DNA of 27,077 nt from an uncultured Oscillospiraceae bacterium (GTDB lineage: Bacteria > Bacillota > Clostridia > Oscillospirales > Ruminococcaceae), in the NCBI GenBank assembly GCA_934539585.1, contig CAKTCT010000035.1, positions 1 through 27,077 of the forward strand, in the 5' to 3' direction. Under the pieces are notes generated by a model that was given only the letters and a program-made list of their open reading frames with translations, did not search any database and had not been told where the DNA came from. Position numbers and translations under genes: made by a program. Positions 22,669 to 27,077 of this stretch are shown in pieces. Position 1 is the stretch's first letter; the number at the start of each line of letters is the position of its first letter.

Positions 22669-22764
22669 CCTCATCTCTCGACTGCGTCGCAGGAATTGGC
22701 ACCTTACCGGAACGGTAGGTTGTCGTGGCTTCACAGGTCCTGTGCCTCCGCCACTCTTGATAAG
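22669..22764 (-). ncRNA. SAM-I (S-box) riboswitch aptamer
   Basis: Read on the minus strand, the leader contains the S-box landmarks in order: CUUAUCAAGAGUGG, then GGAGGCACAGGACCUGUGAAGCC, GACAACC, AAGGUGCCAAUUCC, and finally GAGAGAUGAGG closing the P1 helix. This matches the class RF00162 consensus as I know it. It sits between a promoter and metK, the expected context. Binding SAM stabilises P1 and allows the downstream terminator. Confidence 0.96.
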
Positions 22765-22779
22765 GTAATTATCGTATAT

Positions 22780-22808
22780 ATTTTACCCAAAGCGTCGGGA
22801 TTTGTCAA
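22780..22808 (-). promoter_or_regulatory. metK promoter
   Basis: Minus-strand TTGACA (22803-22808) and TAAAAT (22780-22785) have a 17-bp spacer. The predicted start point falls about 10 nt before the riboswitch aptamer. Confidence 0.88.
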
Positions 22809-22922
22809 GGGGCGGACTTCCGGAAAATCCGGAGACCTGGCCGGGGAAATCGGGCATTTTGCCCTTTTTTCGGGGATTTCCGCCGTTTTTCCCTGCCAGG
22901 CTCAAAACAAATATTTTTTCTC

Positions 22923-22951
22923 TTGACATTCTGCCCATTTTCTTTTACAAT
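22923..22951 (+). promoter_or_regulatory. Promoter for the trkA-trkA-lexA-comF group
   Basis: TTGACA (22923-22928) and TACAAT (22946-22951) are separated by 17 bp, 66 bp before the first start codon. No GAAC-N4-GTTC type SOS box is visible around it. Confidence 0.85.
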
Positions 22952-23017
22952 AATTATGAAAAGACTGCGGCCCTGGGCCCTTTCTTTTAAAATTTCAACG
23001 AAAAGGCGGGCCGAGGC

Positions 23018-23635
23018 ATGAACATTCTCATTGCGGGCTGCGGGCGGACCGGCGCGGAGCTGGCCGGAGTCCTCAGCCGGGAGGGCCACGACGTTTCCGT
23101 GGTGGACCCTGACGCCGGAGCCTTCGCCCTTCTGCCGGAGGATTTTTCCGGCTACCGCACCGTGGGCCTCCCCATGGACCAGGACGTTCTGGTCCGGGCC
23201 GGGATCGAAAACTGCGACGCCCTGGCGGCGGTCAGCTCCGACGACAACGTGAACCTGATGGTCTGCCAGCTGGCCCGGGAGGAATTCGGGGTCAGGGACC
23301 TCATCGCCTGCGTCAATGACCCCCGGCGGGAAAGCGTTTACAGCCGCTTCGGCCTGCGGACCATCTGCCCCGTCAACATCACCGTGGACAACCTCAAGGG
23401 CATCCTCCTCCCGGAGGACCACCGGCAGCTTTCCCTGGGGAACCACACCGTCAGCTTCCGGGACCTGGCCGTCCCCAGGCGGCTGGTGGGGGTCTCCACC
23501 GACGGCATCGAGACCGGCACCGGCGAAAGCCTCTTTGCGGTCCGCCGGGCTGACGGCTCCCTGCATCTGCTGGCCGAAGGGCCTGCGGTGCTGGGCTCCG
23601 GGGACCGGCTGGTGGTCTGCGGCGTCGCGGATTAA
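23018..23635 (+). CDS. TrkA/KtrA-type RCK protein, first of a pair
   Basis: This 205-residue cytoplasmic regulator of K+ transport has an N-terminal RCK Rossmann domain with G-C-G-R-T-G (residues 7-12) and an acidic residue after the second strand (VVDPD). The conserved NLMVCQLAREEFGV region follows, then a short TrkA_C-like domain (about 140-205). RCK proteins form rings on KtrB/TrkH channels and gate them with NAD(H) or nucleotides. The ribosome site is weak (AAAAGGCGGG). The second gene follows after 11 bp with its site in the gap, so they are co-translated. No membrane subunit is encoded nearby. It may form a heteromeric ring with its neighbour. Confidence 0.85.
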   Translation: MNILIAGCGRTGAELAGVLSREGHDVSVVDPDAGAFALLPEDFSGYRTVGLPMDQDVLVRAGIENCDALAAVSSDDNVNLMVCQLAREEFGVRDLIACVNDPRRESVYSRFGLRTICPVNITVDNLKGILLPEDHRQLSLGNHTVSFRDLAVPRRLVGVSTDGIETGTGESLFAVRRADGSLHLLAEGPAVLGSGDRLVVCGVAD

Positions 23636-23646
23636 AGGAGTCTCCC

Positions 23647-24309
23647 ATGAAAATCGTGATCATCGGCGGCGGCTCTGTGGGCTTTTATCTTGCCAAGGCC
23701 CTTCTGGAGCACGGCCACAAGCTCTCTGTTATCGAAACCGACCCGGCGGCCTGCACCCGCATCGCCGACGAGCTGGACCTCCCCGTGATCCACGGCGACG
23801 GCACCACGGTGGAGGCTCTCCGGGACGCGGAATGTGCCGGGGCCAACGCCCTCATCGCCGTCACCGGCCGGGACGAAGCAAACCTCATCGCCTGCCAGCT
23901 GGCCAAGCTGGAGTTCCAGGTCCCCCGGACCGTGGCCAAGGTCAACAACCCCAAAAACGCCGGCGTCATGAGCCGGCTGGGCGTGGACATCACCGTTTCC
24001 AGCATCGATTACATCTCCCGGATGCTGGAACGGGAGGTGGACAGCGCCGCCATCCGCCACGTGATCTCCCTGGACCAGGGGAAGTCCTCCATCAGCGAGG
24101 TGCTGCTCCCCCAGGGCTGCCCCTTTTCCGGCAAGCCGCTGTCCGACGTCCGGCTGCCGGAGCAGTCGGTCATCGTCACCGTTGAACGGGACGGCGAGAC
24201 CATTATCCCCCGGGGAAACACCAAAATCTACGCCGGAGACAAGCTGCTGATCGTGGCCAAAAACGAGGCCCTTCACGCCGTCAAAGAAAAACTCAGGCTC
24301 ACCGACTAA
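23647..24309 (+). CDS. TrkA/KtrA-type RCK protein, second of a pair
   Basis: This is a 220-residue RCK protein of KtrA-like size. It has GGGSVG (residues 7-12) as the nucleotide loop, an acidic VIETD end to strand two, AVTGRDEANLIACQLAKLEF in the middle and a TrkA_C domain from about residue 140 (GCPFSGKPLSDVRLPEQSVIVTVERDGE). It is more canonical than its upstream partner, which it resembles throughout, so the pair probably arose by duplication. The site AAAGGAG lies just after the preceding stop. lexA follows after 11 bp. It is predicted to gate a K+ channel subunit encoded elsewhere in the genome. Confidence 0.9.
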   Translation: MKIVIIGGGSVGFYLAKALLEHGHKLSVIETDPAACTRIADELDLPVIHGDGTTVEALRDAECAGANALIAVTGRDEANLIACQLAKLEFQVPRTVAKVNNPKNAGVMSRLGVDITVSSIDYISRMLEREVDSAAIRHVISLDQGKSSISEVLLPQGCPFSGKPLSDVRLPEQSVIVTVERDGETIIPRGNTKIYAGDKLLIVAKNEALHAVKEKLRLTD

Positions 24310-24320
24310 GGAGGATCGCG

Positions 24321-24902
24321 ATGCTTAGCGCAAAAGCACAGCTTATTTATGAATACATCCGGGACTGCATCCTGAACCACAACTTTTCCCCCACGGTCCG
24401 GGAAATCTGTGAACGGGTGGGGATCAAGTCCACCTCCACGGTCCACTATTACCTGAAGGAGCTGGTGGACGAGGGCTACATCGTCAAGGACGACCTGAAA
24501 AAGCGCACCATCAAGCTCCCCGGAAGCTCCACCTTCGCCGTACCGCTGCTGGGCACCGTGACGGCGGGCATCCCCATCACCGCCATTGAGGAGATCGAGG
24601 AGTACCTCCCGGTCCCCAACCTTTCCGGCAATCCCGAGGACTACTTTGCCCTCCACGTCCGGGGGGAAAGCATGATCAACGCCGGGATTCTGGACGGCGA
24701 CATCGTGGTGGTCCGGAAGACCCCGGTCTGCCGCAACGGCGACATCGTGGTGGCCCTCATCGACGACGAGGCCACGGTAAAGCGCTTTTACCGGGAAAAG
24801 GACCACTTCCGCCTGATGCCGGAAAACCCCGATTTCGAACCCATTATCGTGGAGGAAATGACCATTCTGGGCAAGGTGGCCGCTCTCATCCGCAACTATT
24901 GA
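24321..24902 (+). CDS. lexA: LexA repressor
   Basis: This 193-residue LexA has a winged helix N-terminal domain (PTVREICERVGIKSTSTVHYYLKELVDEGYI, residues 24-54). It also has the autocleavage site Ala82-Gly83 in VTAGIP, catalytic Ser117 in GESM and Lys154 in ATVKRF. It represses DNA-damage genes until RecA filaments trigger self-cleavage. AAGGAGGATCGCG precedes the ATG. It is only 11 bp from the second TrkA gene, so it depends on the upstream promoter. I could not find a GAAC-N4-GTTC-like operator near it, which is unusual because lexA normally represses itself. Confidence 0.95.
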   Translation: MLSAKAQLIYEYIRDCILNHNFSPTVREICERVGIKSTSTVHYYLKELVDEGYIVKDDLKKRTIKLPGSSTFAVPLLGTVTAGIPITAIEEIEEYLPVPNLSGNPEDYFALHVRGESMINAGILDGDIVVVRKTPVCRNGDIVVALIDDEATVKRFYREKDHFRLMPENPDFEPIIVEEMTILGKVAALIRNY

Positions 24903-24908
24903 CCCCCA

Positions 24909-24942
24909 GGGAAAGCGGCTGCCGCTTTCCCTTTTCGCTTTT
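24909..24942 (+). terminator. Terminator-like hairpin between lexA and comF
   Basis: GGGAAAGCG (24909-24917) pairs with CGCTTTCCC (24923-24931), followed by the T-rich run TTTTCGCTTTTTT. It starts 7 bp after lexA and ends just before the comF ribosome site, so it probably reduces read-through into comF. Confidence 0.75.
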
Positions 24943-24956
24943 TTGGAGGGAGCGCC

Positions 24957-25652
24957 GTGAAACTCACCTGGCTGACCGCCCTGCTTTTTCCCAAGCGCTG
25001 TCCTTTCTGCGGGGCCGTGATCCCCCAGAAGGACCGCTGCTGCCGCCGCTGCGAAAACGCGCTGCCCCTTCCCCGCCGGGACCTGTGCCGGGGCTGCGGC
25101 AACGCGCCTTGCATCTGCGGGGAGGACTGGCCCCTGAAGGGCGTGTTCCCGGCCTTTGAGTACCGGGACGGCGCGGCCTGGGCCATCCGGCAGATGAAGT
25201 TCCACAACCGCCCCGCCATCGCCCGGCGGCTGGCTCCCTACCTGGCGGAAGCGCTGCCGGAGGGGCTGACGTTCGACGCCGTCGTGCCCATTCCCATGCG
25301 GTCCGCCGCCGTCCGGAAGCGGGGCTACAACCAGGCCGCTCTGCTGGCCCGGTTCCTGTCGCAGGAGGCCGGGATTCCCTGGGCGGCGCTGCTGGTCAAA
25401 TCCCGGAAGACCCGGCCCCAGCACACCCTCAACGCCGGGGAGCGGAAGGTCAACCTCTCCGGCGCCTACCGCCTGGCCAAGGGCGCGGACGTCCGGGGAA
25501 AGGTCCTCCTGCTCTGCGACGACGTGACCACCACCGGCTCCACCCTCCGGGAGGCCGCCAACGTGCTGCTCCGGGCCGGGGCCGCAGAGGTCTACGCAGT
25601 CACCGCTGCCACGGCGCTCCGGGAGCCCTCCACCGATTTGGATGAATTTTAG
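24957..25652 (+). CDS. comF: ComF family phosphoribosyltransferase-like protein
   Basis: This 231-residue ComF has an N-terminal zinc-ribbon region with repeated cysteines (RCPFCG, CCRRCE, LCRGCG, CICG; about residues 14-58). It is followed by a phosphoribosyltransferase-type domain with VLLLCDDVTTTGSTLREAANVL (about 182-203), the PRPP-binding motif. ComF helps single-stranded DNA uptake during natural transformation; in non-competent anaerobes its role is less clear. The start is GTG at 24957, with TTGGAGGG 7 nt upstream. An in-frame ATG is not available nearby. It follows lexA across a terminator-like hairpin. Confidence 0.93.
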   Translation: MKLTWLTALLFPKRCPFCGAVIPQKDRCCRRCENALPLPRRDLCRGCGNAPCICGEDWPLKGVFPAFEYRDGAAWAIRQMKFHNRPAIARRLAPYLAEALPEGLTFDAVVPIPMRSAAVRKRGYNQAALLARFLSQEAGIPWAALLVKSRKTRPQHTLNAGERKVNLSGAYRLAKGADVRGKVLLLCDDVTTTGSTLREAANVLLRAGAAEVYAVTAATALREPSTDLDEF

Positions 25653-25675
25653 CGGAAAAGACCCCGCATTTTTGG

Positions 25676-25705
25676 TTGCCAAACCCCTGGATTTTGTAGT
25701 ATAAT
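25676..25705 (+). promoter_or_regulatory. Promoter for the mreB-like gene
   Basis: TTGCCA (25676-25681) and a perfect TATAAT (25700-25705) are separated by 18 bp, 48 bp before the start codon. Confidence 0.8.
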
Positions 25706-25753
25706 AAGAAAAAAACCGCCGCCGGGCGGGTGATTCCCGAAGGAGGAATTGCA

Positions 25754-26770
25754 TTGGCAGGAGTTGACTTGGGTATCGACCTTGGTACCACAAAAATTAT
25801 CGTGTACCGCCGCGGAAAGGGCATCGTGCTGGAGGAGCCCAGCGTGGTGGCCTACAACATCCGCAACGACCAGGTGGTGGCCGTGGGCCACGAAGCCCTG
25901 GCCATGCTGGGGAAAACCCCGGCCTACATCCAGACGGAGTGCCCCATCCGGGACGGCGTGATCTCCAATCATTTATACACAGAGTATTTGGTCAAGGAGT
26001 TTGTACGGAAAGTGACCCGCAGCTTCCTCATCAAGCCTCGGATCGCCATCTGCATTCCCTCCTCCATCACCCCGGTGGAGGCCCGGGCCGTGGTGGAAGC
26101 GGCCATGAGCGCCGGGGCCCGGAAGGTCTATCTGGTGGACGAGCCCCTGGCCGCCGCCATCGGGGCGGGCATCGACGTCACGGCTCCCAGCGGCCATATG
26201 ATGGTGGACGCCGGCGGCGGCACCACCGATGTGGCCGTGATTTCCCTGGGCGGCGTGGTCACGGCGGACTCCCTGCGGGTGGCCGGAAACACCTTTGACG
26301 AAGCCATCATCAAGTACATTCAGTCCGCCTACAAAATGGCCATCGGCAGCAAGGTGGCCGAGAAGCTGAAAAAGGAGATCGGCTGCGTTTTCGACCCGGA
26401 CCCGGCAATCACGGCCATCGTCAAGGGCCGGAACCTGCTCACCGGCTACCCCCAGCAGATCACCATCACCCAGACGGAGCTGTTCGACGTGCTGCGTCCC
26501 CACGCCGGGGAAATCGTGGCCTCGGTCCGCAGCGTGCTGGAGCGCACCCCGCCGGAGCTCATCGGCGACATCCACGACAACGGCATTGTCATGACCGGCG
26601 GCACCGCCCTGCTCCGGGGCCTGGACCGGCTGATCCAGGAGGATACCGGCGTGGCCACCCGGGTAGCGGAAGATGCGGTGCGCTGCGTGGGCATCGGCAC
26701 GGGCCGCTGCTTTGAGCAGATGTCCGAGCTGAAAGAAGGCTTCCAAAACGCCGCAACCTATTCTCACTGA
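25754..26770 (+). CDS. mreB: Rod shape-determining protein, MreB/Mbl family
   Basis: This 338-residue actin homologue shows the phosphate-1 motif GIDLGTTKIIVY near the N-terminus, the phosphate-2/connect region MVDAGGGTTDVAVISLGG (about residues 153-170) and the adenosine motif VMTGGTALLRGLDRL (about 277-291). It polymerises along the membrane and directs lateral cell-wall synthesis with MreC/D and RodA. The start is read as TTG at 25754 because AAGGAGGAATTGCA stands directly upstream and homologues begin just before the first strand. It is monocistronic here, with its own promoter. Whether it is MreB, Mbl or MreBH cannot be settled, as no mreCD follows. Repeat copy D overlaps its stop codon. 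Confidence 0.88.
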   Translation: MAGVDLGIDLGTTKIIVYRRGKGIVLEEPSVVAYNIRNDQVVAVGHEALAMLGKTPAYIQTECPIRDGVISNHLYTEYLVKEFVRKVTRSFLIKPRIAICIPSSITPVEARAVVEAAMSAGARKVYLVDEPLAAAIGAGIDVTAPSGHMMVDAGGGTTDVAVISLGGVVTADSLRVAGNTFDEAIIKYIQSAYKMAIGSKVAEKLKKEIGCVFDPDPAITAIVKGRNLLTGYPQQITITQTELFDVLRPHAGEIVASVRSVLERTPPELIGDIHDNGIVMTGGTALLRGLDRLIQEDTGVATRVAEDAVRCVGIGTGRCFEQMSELKEGFQNAATYSH

Positions 26771-27077
26771 GCGGCGTGTCGCCGCTCCCATGTCGACGCG
26801 GCCATCATCCTCGCGTCAAGCTTCGTTAGCCGCGCGACAGGCTGCGCGGCGACGGATTGTGAGTAGCCCGTGGGATTCGTAGAGCCTGCCCGTCAGCACA
26901 AACCAAGTTTTCAGTCCAGCCTTTTCCCAAAAGGCTGGTAGGGATGGAAGGGGCAAAGCCCCTTCCTCGCCCGACCCAGAGGGCGAAATCCCCCAATGAT
27001 CCCAAAAGATCAGGAAGGGCAGCCAAAACGTCCCGGTGGGACGTTTTGGCGAAGGGGAACCCTATCAAGGGGTTCCC
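26769..27077 (+). repeat. Dispersed multi-hairpin repeat, copy D
   Basis: This copy starts on the stop codon of the mreB-like gene with hairpin 26769-26787 (GAGCGGCG/CGCCGCTC) and continues with 26829-26850 (GCCGCGC/GCGCGGC), both in the block shared with copy A. The core follows: hairpins 26916-26938, 26946-26966 (GGAAGGGGC/GCCCCTTCC) and 26968-26985, the invariant linker at 27001-27019, the 13-bp hairpin 27022-27050 (GCCAAAACGTCCC/GGGACGTTTTGGC) and the terminal inverted repeat from 27054, cut one base short by the window edge. Confidence 0.9.

Overview
The window looks like chromosomal DNA of a GC-rich, low-motility Gram-positive anaerobe of the Oscillospiraceae type (Oscillibacter/Flavonifractor-like gut Clostridia). 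The evidence is strong GGAGG-type ribosome sites, TTGACA/TATAAT promoters with 17-18 bp spacers, frequent TTG/GTG starts, an S-box riboswitch on metK, a Firmicutes-type lexA, a CNNM/CorC-type transporter protein and an oxygen-sensitive-looking set of flavoenzymes with an Fe-S old-yellow-enzyme homologue. The genus assignment is inference. Both ends of the window fall at the tip of the same repeat family, in inverted orientation, so the window may be a complete draft contig bounded by a high-copy repeat.

Layout. 1-370: repeat element A. 371-7372: a small metabolic cluster. On the minus strand are an old-yellow-enzyme reductase, a short-chain dehydrogenase and a fumarate-reductase-like flavoprotein. 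Divergently on the plus strand are an unusual fusion of a sugar-isomerase-like TIM barrel with a D-2-hydroxyacid dehydrogenase, then an AraC-type regulator. 7426-12853: a lipoprotein, a GNAT/methyltransferase/membrane-protein operon, a P-loop ATPase and a CNNM-family membrane protein. 12990-13502: a composite of hairpin-rich repeats (B, a hairpin array, and B'). 13507-16557: polysaccharide deacetylase and RecD2 helicase. 16628-19690: accessory-looking genes (two GNATs, a cytidine-deaminase-like protein and a small membrane protein with a truncated tandem duplicate). 19890-22764: two membrane proteins behind metK, which has an SAM-I riboswitch. 23018-25652: two TrkA-type proteins, lexA and comF. 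25754-26770: an MreB-family gene, then repeat element D.

The most interesting object is the dispersed repeat (A, B, B', D). It is a chain of up to five hairpins whose stem sequences differ strongly between copies while remaining fully complementary. They are joined by an invariant 19-nt unpaired linker and capped by a conserved 25-nt inverted repeat. This compensatory change shows selection on structure, either as RNA or as single-stranded DNA, and coding potential is not preserved. A, B' and D lie directly 3' of a gene and share one orientation relative to that gene. I do not recognise the family. The second notable item is the isomerase-dehydrogenase fusion and its divergent reductase operon, which looks like an uncharacterised catabolic pathway.
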